A DNA stretch of 64,000 nt from Valencia hispanica (taxonomy: Eukaryota; Chordata; Actinopteri; Cyprinodontiformes; Valenciidae), in assembly GCA_963556495.2 (NCBI GenBank), contig OY747710.1, forward strand, positions 22,943,500 through 23,007,499, read 5' to 3'. Every line of letters begins with the position of its first letter. Positions within the stretch are counted from its first letter, which is position 1. A program made the translations under genes and the position numbers. The notes beneath the pieces were generated by a model. It did not search any database. It was not told the DNA's origin and was given only the letters and a program-made list of their open reading frames with translations. Shown in pieces: positions 39,490 through 51,884 of this stretch.

Positions 39490-39950
39490 TCACAGTTAGT
39501 CTGATCTGGTCCTTGGATCATGTGTTTCTTTTTAAACTATTACTACAAATTCAGAAATATACAAACTTCACTGGAGCAAATATTGAAGAAACATTCTGAA
39601 CTTTTAGGCAGAAAGTTTAGTCACAAATGGGTTTTCCAAATGGAAAATGACCCTAAGCATGCCACTAAACAAGCTTCAAAGTGGCTTAAGAACAACTTAG
39701 TCAATGTTTTGGAGTAGCAATGACAAAGTCCTGATGTCAGTCCCAAAGAACGTTGTAGGCAGAGCTGAAAAGGTGTATTTGAGGAAGGTGGCCTACAAAC
39801 CTGACTCAGTTGCACCAGTTTTGTTGTCAAGAGTGGGCCAAAATCCCAGTGAATTATCTTGTGGAAGGAAACCTAAAACATCTCAACCAAGTCACATACT
39901 TGGCAGTTGTACAAAATAGTAAGAAAATGTATGCCAATTTAATGTCAGTC
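39490..39950 (+). mobile_element. Tc1-like transposase fragment
   Basis: Reads aatgaccctaagcatgccac followed by aagtggcttaagaac, the HxxDPKH region of a Tc1-type transposase, then ggagtagcaatgacaaagtc (TGG-to-TAG in the usual EWPSQSPD position). Stops and frameshifts throughout. Confidence 0.65.
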
Positions 39951-40149
39951 ATTGAGTAAAAGTAATGCGTCTTTTTATACCATGTATGTTATTATCTGAT
40001 CTCAACTGCTCTAGAGACCATTACAGAAAATCCTCAAAAGTCTTCACTGGTCTGCATGTGTTTTTCCCTTTTTCCTCTCGCAGCAAGTGTAATTGGTGGC
40101 GATTCTTCTTTCACAGGAAACCAATACAAAAGACACAGATCATAAATAA

Positions 40150-40155
40150 TTTATT
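40150..40155 (-). terminator. Candidate fdps poly(A) signal AATAAA
   Basis: A minus-strand AATAAA about 340 bases after the fdps stop codon, giving a compact 3' UTR. No closer canonical signal was noticed. Confidence 0.5.
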
Positions 40156-40497
40156 AGATGCAATTACATTGAGACAATTAGGTACTTTATAAAACACTAT
40201 AAAAAAGGTGCAAGGAAATAATTTCCCAGGAGATATCTGCTTTCACTCTTTCATTGCTCCTTCCCGAGCCCAAATAAAGGACAACTCTTTACTTGACGTT
40301 GCTGTCAAAATACAAACAATACCTTTTTGAGACTGTTGTGGGGTAAGTAAGCAATTTTCTCAGCCTTGAAGGCTGTTTCATGACATACACAGCCAAACAT
40401 TTATAACTCACTTAAAAAGATACTTAAATATTTCTGTTCAGTTCAGACTGAAACTTTTACACCTCAGTTACAGTTCTTCTCTGTAATGTTCCACTCT

Positions 40498-42563
40498 TCA
40501 CTTGTTCCTCTTGTAAATCTTCTTGGCAAAGTTGAGAAAGATTGAGTGAGGGAGGTTCTGAGCGTGCCGAGCGATGAGTTTCTGCAGCCGCGTGTAACTC
40601 TCCTCTTCATACGTGTGATACAGCGTTGGCATTTGTAGGGCGTCGTACAGCTTTTTGACCTTCGCCACGCTGGCTTCATCCTTTCGCCCGTAGCAAGCCT
40701 GAAGAGGATGTGAAAACATCAACTCTTGATACGGTTTAGTGAAAAAGGTTCCCACAGGGTGGAATCAGAATGTTATCGAGCAGAATATCACTCTGATTTA
40801 CTTTGAAAACAAATACTGCAGTTATTCGCTGTCTTGAGCTTCACAGATTAAATACAATTTAGCTAATGTCAGAAATGTCCTGCAGCCAAACAGCCAGAAC
40901 TTTGTTGTTTCGCCCTCAATGGAAACGGATTATTTTAATAATTAATTACTAAGGAGAAAAAAAAACAACCTAAAAGCAGCCCATACCCACAATTAACTAT
41001 GTTGGAGGATCTGAGGCTGTGGGCCTGATTCTATTTCAAATACATTGGGAACATTGTTACAGTGCATAAGATTATAAAGAGGGTTAGGGTTAAAGACATA
41101 CCAGGACATAGGAAGAGATTAAATGGCAACACATGGATGCAAATTGGCATGAACTGGTGAAAATTAACCTAAAGCTTCACAGACAGCTGCAGTAACCACT
41201 TGCCAAACCAAAAATAAGGCTGTTCTTCATTGTGAAAAGCGCAGTGCACCAAGGGAAAAAAAGCCATCATGTGAATCTTGAACGATCTTCTGATTTAACT
41301 GTTTCCACAGAGCTCCAATGTGGAATAGTGGTTAACAAAATGTTCTATGCTGCGATGGACTGGCGACCTGTCCAGGGTGTACCCCGCCTCTCGCTCCTTG
41401 ACCGCTGGAGATAGGCACCAGCCCCAACCGCAACCCTGCATTAGGATGGGTGGCTACAGAAAATGGATGGAAAATTTTCTATGAAAATCTGGATATGGAT
41501 GGGTAGATGGATGGACTTTAAATTTGGCATTTTATTTTTAATCCATATTGCCCAGCCCCAACTTCCTTTAATTTTTCCGAAACAGTTGTATAATGTCTGA
41601 TGACATGTACGACTTTTCCTTAAATCAAAGATAACATTCTGATATCTTCAAATAGGACCAGGAAATGTTAAATTTTGACAAAAGTAGTTGTTTGTTTTAT
41701 ATTGTGATATACATCAATAGAGTGATATGAAAGATATCGTGATATATATTTTTTTCCATATTGCCAAGACCTATTGAGTAATATTTCTGACGAACAGGAT
41801 TGTATCAGCTGCAATTGAAAGTTTTTATTAAACCGTTGATCTTCTGAAAGTAAACAAGCAGAAACAGACGAACCAGTGGTATACTATAAACAGGTGGAAA
41901 ATTGCTAACATAGGGAAACTGGCATAAGCAGTCTGTGGGTGAACACCGTTTATGTCTGGTTGAAATCACAAATCTCACCTCCAGAAGTGATCTCTGGTCA
42001 GGAGTCATCACTTCCAGAGCTTTCACCACCAACCAGCTGCATTTGTTGTCCTGGATGTCTGTCCCAATCTTTCCAGTCACAGCAGGGTCACCATAACAGT
42101 CCAAGAAGTCATCCTGCAGAATCAAATGTATAAAAAGGTTTATTATCACAGCAGACATGGCAGCATGTTAACTAATCAGTGAGAAAACTGATTACATTAA
42201 TAACTACCTGTATTTGGAAGAACTCTCCCATCTCCAGTAAGATGTTTTTTGCATTACTGTGTTCCTCTTCGCTGTCAATTCCTGCCTGCAGAAGCGAAGG
42301 TACAGCATGTAAAAGAAACCTGCTACATTCTTTCATTACTTTAGAAGGCCAGGCTGTGCCGTCTTATCTTTTTCTGGCCTTCTCAATGAAACAATTGTGC
42401 ATTCTTTAACGTCCTCCTCTTACATTATCAATATTATTGTTGTGGTTAATGACTGCACAATACAAGAATACTCACTCACCATGTACATTGCAGAGGCCAC
42501 TGGGAGGTAAAACGAGTAAAATGCTGTCTTGTATTTCACAATTGCTTTATACCTGGAGTGAAG

Positions 42564-42595
<32 letters not shown>

Positions 42596-45500
42596 TCTGA
42601 TAAATCACAAATTTATCGATCATTTATCTCTTCTGTTATTACCTTTCCATGGTAAATCTAGTCAGGTCAATCTGACCGGGGGGAGCGGTCATGAGATCCA
42701 GAGTCTGACCAAGCTCAGTCTGGAAAGTGGTCTGAAACACACAAAAGGTGCCATAATTGTTCAAAGGGAAATGTTAAAATTTAGTTTTCTAAAAGAAATA
42801 ATCAGGCTTAAAATCTGCATTCATACACATTTCTCTTTTCAATTCAACTACACACTTTTCTAGACTCAACTTTCCAGAGTCTTCCGTTCTTACCACTTAT
42901 TTTACAACATAAATTGCAAGAGTTTTTTGTAACAGATACTCTTGACAGAATGTGGATCTCACATGGTAAACAACAGAGAGTGAGGGAACAAAAGGATCAA
43001 AGGACAAAAGGAGGGAGATAGGACACAAGGAACAAAGGAAATGTAAGACAAGAGGAGCAAAGGAAGGATACAAAGTAGAAGAAAAAGTTACAAGAATAGA
43101 AAGGAAAGAAGAACAGACATTGGAAAAGTTAAACATTCAATATTCTGTGACTTAATGGGATGAGGTGGTGTACATTTAATTTATAGAAAAGGAAACAATG
43201 AACCACCACTCTAGAAACCATTTTACACCTGACCGGTCAATACATTTCAATGACACAACTACTGTACACATCTAGCACTGATCCAGTGGTACGTTATATA
43301 ACAAGTGTGATTTCAATTTAAACAAAAGACACAAATTTACAAAATTAGTCAAAACCTGAAGTAAGATCACCACTCAAATGTTAGATTTTCTTTAAAAAAA
43401 TAACTCTCTGGATTGTTAGTCGTGTTTGTATGTTTGGGTTAACTACTGATTAAATGTGCCTGGCAAGGCAAACTCTGCATTATGCCGATCTGTATAAACT
43501 TATATCTTTAGAGGAATGACTATAAAAATGGTCCTTTCTTTAAGTCACAGAGGCATCTTGAACAAAGACAAACTTTATTTCTGCTTCTATTAGCAGCACT
43601 CTTGGAGCGGACACATCCCCAGAAATGTGATAAACACAGCCCACCTTTTCACTACTGCTTTCCAGGGATTGGGACTTACTTCATTAAAAAGCTCCAGTAA
43701 ATGAAGATAATAAGGCTGATCCCTGCATTGCCTCCGAAGGATTCTGTATATTGATGACTCTACAAGAAAAGAATCATTTATTGCGTCCAGGCCTACACCA
43801 TCCTAAAAGAGGAAGAAGAAAATGTTTACATTACAGAATGCCCTTAATTGAGAATATATGTGAATAATTACACAATATAAATACGGTTTAGCCTCCATTT
43901 TCTTTTCGGAACGACTGAGGCCTCACCCTCTTGTACCAGCAGGGCTGACCTCTTCGAGTCACAGATGCATCCATGATGTCATCGGCCATGAGGAAAAATG
44001 CTTGAAGCTGGAAGAAACAAAGTGACAAAGCCGAAACTAGAGATAGCAGCCCACAGTCACACCCTGTGCACGAAAAGCAAGATTTTAGTAACAAAGTGCT
44101 GAAGCCACAGGACCCTGCGATTCATACTCCCTTGAATGTTTTCACATTTTGCATCATCATGACTAAATACTTGTATGCATTTTATTGGGATTGTATGTGA
44201 TAGAGCAACACAAAGAACTGCATAATTGTCATAAACAAAATTAAAAAACAAAACATGGCTTTCAAGAGTTCTTACAAATTGATACCTGTAAAGTTTGGTG
44301 TGCATTGCATTCATGCCAAACTTGCCTGTTAATTAAGCAACTTCTACGTTGCAGAACCCACCGTTTCCAGCAGTTACAGCTCCAAGTTTTTCTCTCGCAG
44401 ATTTGCAAATCTAGACATTTTTGTCCAGTGTTTTTTTTCTTCTTTCATTTGGCTCAAGCTCAGTCTTGTTGGATGGAGAGCTTGTGTGTAAATCAATTTT
44501 CAAAATCCTACCACAAAATACAGGTCTGAACTTTGACTGGGCCATTCTAATACAACAATATAGTTTGAAACCACACCACTGTAGTCCAGGCTGTACACTT
44601 AGGGGTTTTGTCCAGTTGGAAGGTAAAGCTTCCCTCCAGCTTCACTACAGAGGTCTTTTGCAGCCTCTATAACCTTTTATTTAATCATCATCATTAGTTC
44701 AGTCTTATCTGACGTGAGCTCCATCTTGCACTTTAAAAGCTTGAAATGCATGTATTATTTTCAATGTTGGCAGTTAGGTGCAAAAATCCCAATCAAATGG
44801 ATTGATATTTGGAGTTGTAATGTGAAAAGTAAAGCTCTAGGCGCATAAATACTTTTTCAAGACAACTTTATGCCTCCTTTCAAAAACACTTATTTAAACT
44901 TTGTGGATTTTAATCTACGGATTGTAGGAACTCCCTCTGTTCGTTTATTATATCAGACTACATGTTCTTAAACTTAGTTCTGCAGAATAATTTCGGAAGC
45001 TTTCCCAAAGTCCCCAGTTCCTTAAAAACCTTCCCCCCCCCCACAACAGTTGTGACATTTGATACCCAATTGTTTCAAGTGAATACGCAACAATGTAGTG
45101 CAACTTGTTCAACTAAACCAAGTTTAGAACTGTTTTTAGAAGTGTGAAAACAAACTTTTCCCTCAATCATGTGGTTTCATCTGGCACTCACTAATGGAGC
45201 AGCGATGATCAACGATGATACGAACTCCTCAAATCCTTACCATCTCAATGCACCAGCCAACCATCAGAGCTTTCTGGACAGTATCCTGGTTGAGCTGGGG
45301 GGGTGGAAGGAGCTCCCTTAGGGAACCAATCACCGATAAACCTCTGTTCTTCTTGCCTCCAGGAACATTGTACTTTAAAATCTAAAGCAAAAAGTGAACA
45401 ATTAGACAAAAATCAAACTGTTGGACTTGTTACAACGAATTTCACAAGGTGAGCATTAATAAATGTATACCTCTCTCAGCCTGTTCAGGGCGTCAGCCAG

Positions 45501-45746
45501 CCCAGGATCCTGTAGGTCCCTCTCGGTCAGCTCTGTCGCCAGCTCCTCGAACTTGGCATCGAACAGCTGCGGGTCCGACAGCAACGCCTTTTTGCTTTGC
45601 GTCCCGTTGCAAACTGTGTCCCCCTGCAAAGAGGAGGTACACAGCATAGATGCCCGGTTGTTAAATCTAAAAGGAGACGCAACCAACCACATGGCCCGAA
45701 GGGTTTTAGGAGAATTAACTGCACAGTTTAGCAGCAGGCGTCTCAT
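40498..45746 (-). CDS. fdps: Farnesyl diphosphate synthase
   Basis: Coding exons on the minus strand: 45746-45471, 45381-45241, 44007-43927, 43802-43680, 42731-42643, 42552-42480, 42285-42208, 42113-41979, 40698-40498. They total 1197 nt = 398 residues, all in phase. The enzyme condenses IPP with DMAPP and then geranyl-PP to farnesyl-PP, feeding sterol, dolichol, ubiquinone and prenylation pathways. The two Asp-rich Mg-binding motifs are intact: DDIMD at residues 148-152 and DDFLD at 288-292. [58 protein letters not shown] and the C-terminal KIYKRNK match the family. The first 48 residues ([14 protein letters not shown]...) are basic and Ser/Asn-rich with no acidic residue before D43, as in a mitochondrial presequence. 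A second Met at residue 34 could start a cytosolic form. Start chosen at ATG 45746 because the frame is open with a plausible leader. It lies upstream of rusc1 on the same strand, as in human. Confidence 0.96.
41343..41475 (+). repeat. SINE-like 3' tail
   Basis: Carries gatggactggcgacctgtcc, gtaccccgcctctcgctcc, ctggagataggcaccagcc and ends with atggatgg-type words, the same tail as the repeat at 10585-11260. Located in the last fdps intron. Confidence 0.7.
42565..42598. repeat. Short (AT)n and T-run microsatellite in an fdps intron
   Basis: About ten AT dinucleotides followed by a T run, about 15 bases upstream of the 42552-42480 exon on the minus strand. The T/A tract overlaps the acceptor's polypyrimidine region. 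Confidence 0.85.
44150..44870. mobile_element. Decayed DNA-repeat copy in an fdps intron
   Basis: Opens with gcattttattgggattgtat and gagcaacacaaagaactgca, and carries ttggatggagagcttgtgtg and actttgactgggccattcta. It is the same family as the copy at 35430-36300. No open frame. Confidence 0.6.
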
Positions 45747-46406
45747 TCTGGAGGAAATCTCCAAACAGTCTGCAACTGACGACAAACTTATCGGAGTCCG
45801 CCGATGTGTAGTTTTAGCAGCAACATTACATTTAAAAACTCGGTTCGGTCTAGGTAAAAAAAAAAAAAAATCAAGGTTGCTACAGTCATGGAGCTGTACG
45901 ATAAGACACAACAAGGACTGTGATAAAGAGAATTACCGCTTCAAGTGCTCAAGGCAATGAAGTCAGCTTCTGATTTGTCACTTCCGATACCGATAAAGGC
46001 TAATTTCACCATTTTTTTGGGTTCTTAAATCAGTTCCTGCTCAACTTTTACAAATATTTATTCGGAAAATCAATACCTTACTATCAATGGGGATTCTTTA
46101 AAATGCAGCAAGAGATCTGCAAACTCATTTTACTTTGTATAAATATTTGTAATAAAATCAAAAAACGGTATTATAATACCCTTTTTAGATTTTACAAGTT
46201 AAGAAAGGTAAGAATATCACAATATACATTTTAAGGAGCATATATTTAACCTACATTAATCCAGTACGTATTTGATAAGTCTAAAGTTTATTGATTTTGG
46301 ATTAGAAGTGTTTTAAAGTGCCAAAAAGGGGGGAAATATCCATTTAAAGTGAAAGAAACAAATCTTAATCTAACTTCAGCGTCGTCAAACTGCGTTGCTA
46401 TGAACT

Positions 46407-46459
46407 ACTAAAAGCAGGAAGCTAACCATCGGCTAGATGGTTAGCTTCCTGCTTTTAGT
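46407..46459. repeat. Perfect 24-bp inverted repeat with 5-base loop
   Basis: Arms 46407-46430 and 46436-46459 are exact reverse complements (core agcaggaagctaaccatc) around the loop ggcta. It lies in the fdps 5' UTR intron, between the untranslated first exon and the first coding exon. It could be a transposon end-to-end remnant or a transcribed hairpin. Confidence 0.9.
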
Positions 46460-46663
46460 CTGTTATCATGCGATGTTTTATACAACAATATGTTTCGTTT
46501 GTTTGGATGTCTTTACATACCATACTGGCTTTGATCTCTTGCTCCAAACTGCACCGTATAGTTGAATTTAAAAAACAGCCTTTATCGCCTTCTAGCAGAC
46601 AAACGGAGGTCTTTGAACGCTTCCTCAAACCAGGATATAAAGATTGTAGTTCGTTAACTCACC

Positions 46664-46835
46664 GCTGCAGTTTTTATCTGGAGGCTCCGGGACTAAATGT
46701 CCCAGCGTTCCTTGTGTGTAGGCGGGGTTAAGAAAGGCTTCATCTGACATTTAGCGTTTTTATTGGTGGCTTGCATCGAACCAGGATGGGTTCTTCCGTT
46801 GATCAACCAATAGGAACTAAACATGGGCGGAGCTT
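46664..46835 (-). promoter_or_regulatory. fdps promoter and untranslated first exon
   Basis: A strong donor (tgcagcg|gtgagt, exon end 46664) fits an untranslated exon spliced to the acceptor near 45768 (gtcgtcagttgcag) before the ATG. Upstream on the minus strand are a CCAAT box (46762-46766), an inverted CCAAT (46807-46811) and GC boxes (ggcggg at 46721-46726, gggcgg at 46825-46830). Mammalian FDPS promoters also use CCAAT with sterol-response elements; no clear SRE was identified here. Confidence 0.55.
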
Positions 46836-47863
46836 AAGTGGAGTGGTCAGAATAAATTTAACTATTGAAGAGGTAAATTAAAGGAGTAAAACATCAACCA
46901 GTCAAATTTCAGAGTGACGTTACATCATTTCTCGGCTAATCCATGATGTTTTAAACTGGGAGTGAGGAGGCAAAAAGTAAGCCTTAATCCTAAAGTGTTT
47001 TTAGTTTGCTGTGGTGTTAAATGAACAAAAAAAAGTTAAGTACGACAACAGGTAGGCCAGCAGGGAAAAACGTTTTAAAATCTGTTTTCTGAAATAACAA
47101 CAGTGTCAGCTCCAAATATGCGATCCTCGTACTGATGTATCCTTTAGTGTTTTGTACAGCCTCACTTATCAAATTTAAATTAAGCCCATTAGGCTCTATC
47201 AGGCAAGAACTTTGGAAACTTTGTTTTGTACCTATCTGATGAAACAAGAAAATAGGTAGGCCTTAAGGCAAAAAAAACAAAAAACACTAAAGAAACAAAA
47301 AACACAAGGAGATGAAGACATTTCAGTGACTTCTTAAAGAGTAAGAAATGGGATAACATTTATTCAGTAGAAATATTTAAACTTTATTATATTTAAACTT
47401 ATTAAAATCAAAGAAAGATATTTTAAAAATCAGTTATTTGCATTAGTGTATATATTAAACACACTGACTTCCTCATCTGATATGATTTTAAGTGTGTAGA
47501 GCTCAGGTTATTGGTGGCATAAAGTTGAACTCATCAAAACTCACACATGTTCTATTTTGGGCTTTCCCCCTTTTTAATTAGACAATGTATAACAAGAAAA
47601 CTCAAGAATGCTGGTTCTAAAACGGTATCAGTGCTTTGTATTTAGATTCAAATAAGTTATAAAGATCATTTTAGACAGCAAACCCCCCCCCAAAAACTGT
47701 GCATTCTAAAAGTATTCATACCCCTAAAAAGTTTAGTTTTTTTCACTCTGCTACCACAAACCTCAATGTATTTTACACAAATTATTTGTCATAAAACCAA
47801 TACAGTAAAGTGAAGTAGAAAGAAACAGGACATTTCTGATTATCAACTGATCTGTTTTATTTA

Positions 47864-47992
47864 TATGAGCGATTCTTATTTTTTACAGAGTAGCAAAGTC
47901 GTTTTTACCTTTTTTTGCTGACGATTTCAGCTTCACTGTCGTCTTCATGAAGCTGAAACCGTCAGCAAAAAACGTAAAAAATAAGGATCGCT
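47864..47992. repeat. Imperfect long hairpin
   Basis: The left arm (tgagcgattcttatttttta ... gctgacgatttcagcttca) is matched by the inverted right arm (tgaagctgaaaccgtcagca ... aaaataaggatcgctgata), with the left arm holding about 20 extra bases. It lies between fdps and its partial copy. Likely a MITE; the hairpin is seen directly. Confidence 0.8.
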
Positions 47993-48301
47993 GATATAAA
48001 TAGTTAGTAACACAGAATGAACAACAACATGAAAGTAACACAGAATGAACATAATGAAGATGATCTGTTGTAATCTCTTGTAAAGTATCACTGGTTTAAG
48101 ATGTAATCAATTAAATAAAATAAAATTTGTATAAATATAACAAGTTACCCGAATGAGCCAGTCTGTTTAACAATATCATTTGATGGCATTCTCACCCACA
48201 TGTGTGCTTTTGAATACTCAAGCTTAATTCTAATGAAATCAAAGACTTTTGCATCTCAATAAAACTTATTTTCTAATTTCTTCAACAGCCATTTTAACCC
48301 C

Positions 48302-50343
48302 TCATTTCTTTCTCTTGTAGATGTTCTTTGCAAAATTGAGGAAGACTGAGTGAGGAAGGTTCTGAGCATGCTGAGCGATGAGATTCTGCAGCCGCTGGTA
48401 GCTCTCCTCTTCATACGTGTGATGCAGTGTTGGAATTTGTAGGGTGTTTTAAAGCTCTTTGACCTTTGCCACGCTGGCTTCGTCCTTGTGCCCGTAGCAA
48501 GCCTGATGGTGACATGATGATGAAATCAAAATGTATCAATAGCAAATGGTTTGAATAACAAAATGTGTAAAAGATAGAAAAGGAGGCTAGGATAGAACAA
48601 AGACATTAGAAGAAAAACATTCAGGACACCATAAAGTCAGTAAATCAAAAATGGCATCAAATACTGTAACCCCAGATCTTGCATTTTTGTGGCACTCAAC
48701 GGGACACTTTAAAATCAGGTTCTTGACACTTTTTGAGCTGTTTAATTTAGTGTCAGAAGTAAAAATGGCACAAATAATTATCTCTCTAATTGGTGAGATA
48801 ATCAGCTGATCCTTCACAGAACAAATGGATTTATACTGAAAGTAGATTACACACAGTTGGGCTCTATATGCATCAATTAGGTGACTTCTAAAAGAAGTTG
48901 GTTGCACTTGGCTTTATTTAGGGAATGCAGTGAAGATGTAACCAGTGCCGGACCTCCGCCCACTCGCTTCATACGCCATGCATAGGGCACTAAGTGCCCA
49001 TGGGGGCACCGAAAAATCATGTTAATGAAAAAAATCATCATGATTATAGTAATAATAACAACATAATACATATAAAAGTATGTAAAGCATTTTAATAGAT
49101 TGAATACAAAGTAATATTTTTGCTAGAGAGACAGATGAATCTCCTGGCTGGAAGCAGGGCTGTAATACAAAGGGGCATAAACTGAGTGACCAATTTAAGA
49201 CTCGCAACATAAGGTTCAAAGACTGACAAACAAATACAGAATACACAAATATTTCAGATTGATTGAAACTATTTATCTTTTACTCAAGCAATTATTAATT
49301 AAAAATATTATCCACATAAGACTTTCTCATCAGGAGGGGTTAGTGAGGGTCATTAATCTGAGGTGGTCTAGGATTTTGATTTTTGACTAATCAAATTTAC
49401 ATTTGGAGTTTGAGTGAGTTTGTGATGTTATAGGTTCTTAATCAATTTAGAACAGAAAGTGGTGCTGCAGAAGGTAGAGTTGGATTAAAATCACTGACTT
49501 ATTAACAACTCATCTAACATTTTGACTGATTTACTGACTACTAAATAATTAGCTGCAGCTCTAGAATGTAATAAATAGTGTACAGTACATCTGCATTTAA
49601 AGACAATTACTTGGACTAAATTTGGTAATAAGTTAAGTAGCAATAATCGGAGGACCAACATGTTTAGAAGGAAACACATTATACATGGAAGACAACACAT
49701 ACTAGAATATAACCACAAATTAATAGATACAGATCTGCAGCTTGCGAGTATGTTGTCCTACACGTTACAACATTCGGTAGACGTAGCTCAAAGGTTTTTG
49801 CACTGGGGAAGCACCACAAAACATTTGTGCTTAGGGCACCCAAATGGCAAATCCACACCGGAGCTGGTGTGAGATAATACAAGTTCAAATCTATGTTTTT
49901 AACCTTCAGTTACAACAGAATCTCACCTCAAGCTCTGATCTCTGCTTCGAGGTTGCAACCTCCAGAGCTTTCACCACCAACCAGCTGCATTTGTTGTCCT
50001 GGATGTCAGGACAGTCCAAATCGTCATCCTGCAGCAGAAAAGGCATCAGCCGTTCATTGCCTGAGAATGGACACAAGCCAGTGATTTGGATTTTGGGAAG
50101 ATTTGGAACAATAATCAGCAAAATAACTACCTGTATTTGGAAGAACTCTCCCATCTCCAGTAAGATTGTTTTGGCATTATTGTGTTCCTCTCCGTTGTAA
50201 ATTCCTGACTGCCACAAAGCAAAATAAAGAAGTAATGAAAAGACCATCGCAAAACCTGTTATTTTCATATTTGTACAGGCAACTACAGATAGACACGTAT
50301 CATGTACATAGCTGCAGCCACTGGGAGGTAAAATGAATAAAAG
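48302..50343 (-). pseudogene. Partial segmental duplicate of fdps (exons 6-9), broken
   Basis: Exon-by-exon counterparts of fdps on the same strand: 50343-50301 (3' part of exon 6), 50208-50131 (exon 7, 78 nt, same length), 50028-49927 (exon 8, 102 against 135 nt) and 48502-48302 (exon 9, 201 nt, same length). Introns are kept, so it arose by DNA duplication, not retrotransposition. Damage: exon 6 is 5'-truncated and its donor GT is lost. Exon 8 has an in-frame 33-nt deletion removing the segment between DCYGD and DIQDNK, including the conserved lysine of TGKIG. Exon 9 has TAA at 48451-48449 after AKVKEL. Exons 1-5 are absent. Exon 9 looks roughly 85% identical to the parent by eye. No farnesyl diphosphate synthase can be made from it. 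Confidence 0.93.
48938..49872. mobile_element. MITE-like insertion inside the fdps pseudogene intron
   Basis: The left end accagtgccgg... with catagggcactaagtgccc faces a right end containing gtgcttagggcacccaaatg and caccggagctggtg. These are loose inverted counterparts. The interior is AT-rich without an open frame. Family unknown. Confidence 0.45.
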
Positions 50344-50769
50344 GGAGAGGATATTTTCATAATTAGTTTTTATGTATAAGTTAGATGTTAGCTAATGTTT
50401 GAAAATCTTCCTTGCCACTAAATAAGTTAATAGATAAATACAGTTTTTAAGATCCCATTTTACATACCATTTTGAGAGTTTTATTCTTCACAACAGTTCC
50501 TTCTCTCTTGCTAAGTTTCTCCTGTTGTCTTCCCAAATCAGCCAACGCGGTCAAGTGAGCTGTCAAACCAACCGCCGCTAGGGTTCTCATAAACATTATA
50601 TAAACATATAAACATACAAGGTGCATTATGGTAATAGGGCACTGGGCAGCCATTTCAGGCAACAACAATCAGAGAGAGGAATTAAAAAGACTAACCATAA
50701 GAAATGCTTTTTATTACCTACATAATACTTTTCCATACTATATCCCAAGTACATATTTTATAATTTTAC

Positions 50770-51130
50770 AGCAAGTTTTTGAGAAATACCAAGTCAAAGT
50801 AGCCAACAGTATGAGGCCTTATCAGAATAGGCGTTTGTGTCATTTTCAGGAATTTATATTTCTCCAAAATACTAAGAGGTGACAACAAACTCTCTTCAGA
50901 TTATGATAAAGGATGTCCTTTATTATAACTCGAATAAATATTTCTGAATTTTACTTTACAATTTTGGAGAAATACCAAGTCAAAGTACAGTATAATGCTT
51001 TTCCAGAAAACGGATTTGTGTCACTTTCAATAATTTATTTCTCCAAAATACTAAGAGGTGACAGCAAACTCTCTTCAGATTATAGTAAAGGGTGTCCTAT
51101 TGTATTACCAGAATAAAGATTTCAGAATTT
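50770..51130. repeat. Two tandem copies of a ~186-bp unit
   Basis: The phrase gagaaataccaagtcaaagt starts at 50781 and again at 50967. Both copies continue with tttctccaaaatactaagag and caaactctcttcagattat. No coding potential. Confidence 0.85.
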
Positions 51131-51327
51131 TAAAATTACTTCAATATACTTTATTAAAAAATATATTAGTATGAATGTATCACTATAATGGCTGAAGATT
51201 CCATGTATCCCTTATTTAAATAATAAATCAAATGTAAAAATATCAGCAAAATTAATCTGGATCCAGCAAAGTTAGTGCTGGATCTCTTAAATCCATCCAT
51301 CCACCCATATTCTATGGTGGGATATAT

Positions 51328-51522
<195 letters not shown>

Positions 51523-51884
51523 GTACCTGTCCGGTCCAGTTACCTTCACTGCCCCGTATACTGGTGGGGAATTACATCTGCAGCTGTGAATCATGCTGAG
51601 ATCAGCTTGCAGTGACCACACCATCTCAGACAGTCAACGTTTGAGAAGTGTTTGAGAGACGTGGTTTATTGCTTATTAGCTTGAAGTTATTGCTGTCAGT
51701 GGAGAATGAGCCATGAATAGTGACATTGAATTTGCTTGTTTGTTTGGCTTTTGTTTTTAGGAATTTGGATCATATTTGATTATCTGTCATTCAAAAGCTA
51801 AAATGTTTAGGCTTAACTGGGTTGTTACATTCTAATAAGTCTGTCTAGTTATAAGCATTTGACTAGATACTTTGATATAATAGT

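Noticed and set aside
48302..50343. A second functional fdps gene
   Set aside because: Exons 1-5 are absent, the exon 6 donor is lost, exon 8 has a deletion and exon 9 an in-frame stop.
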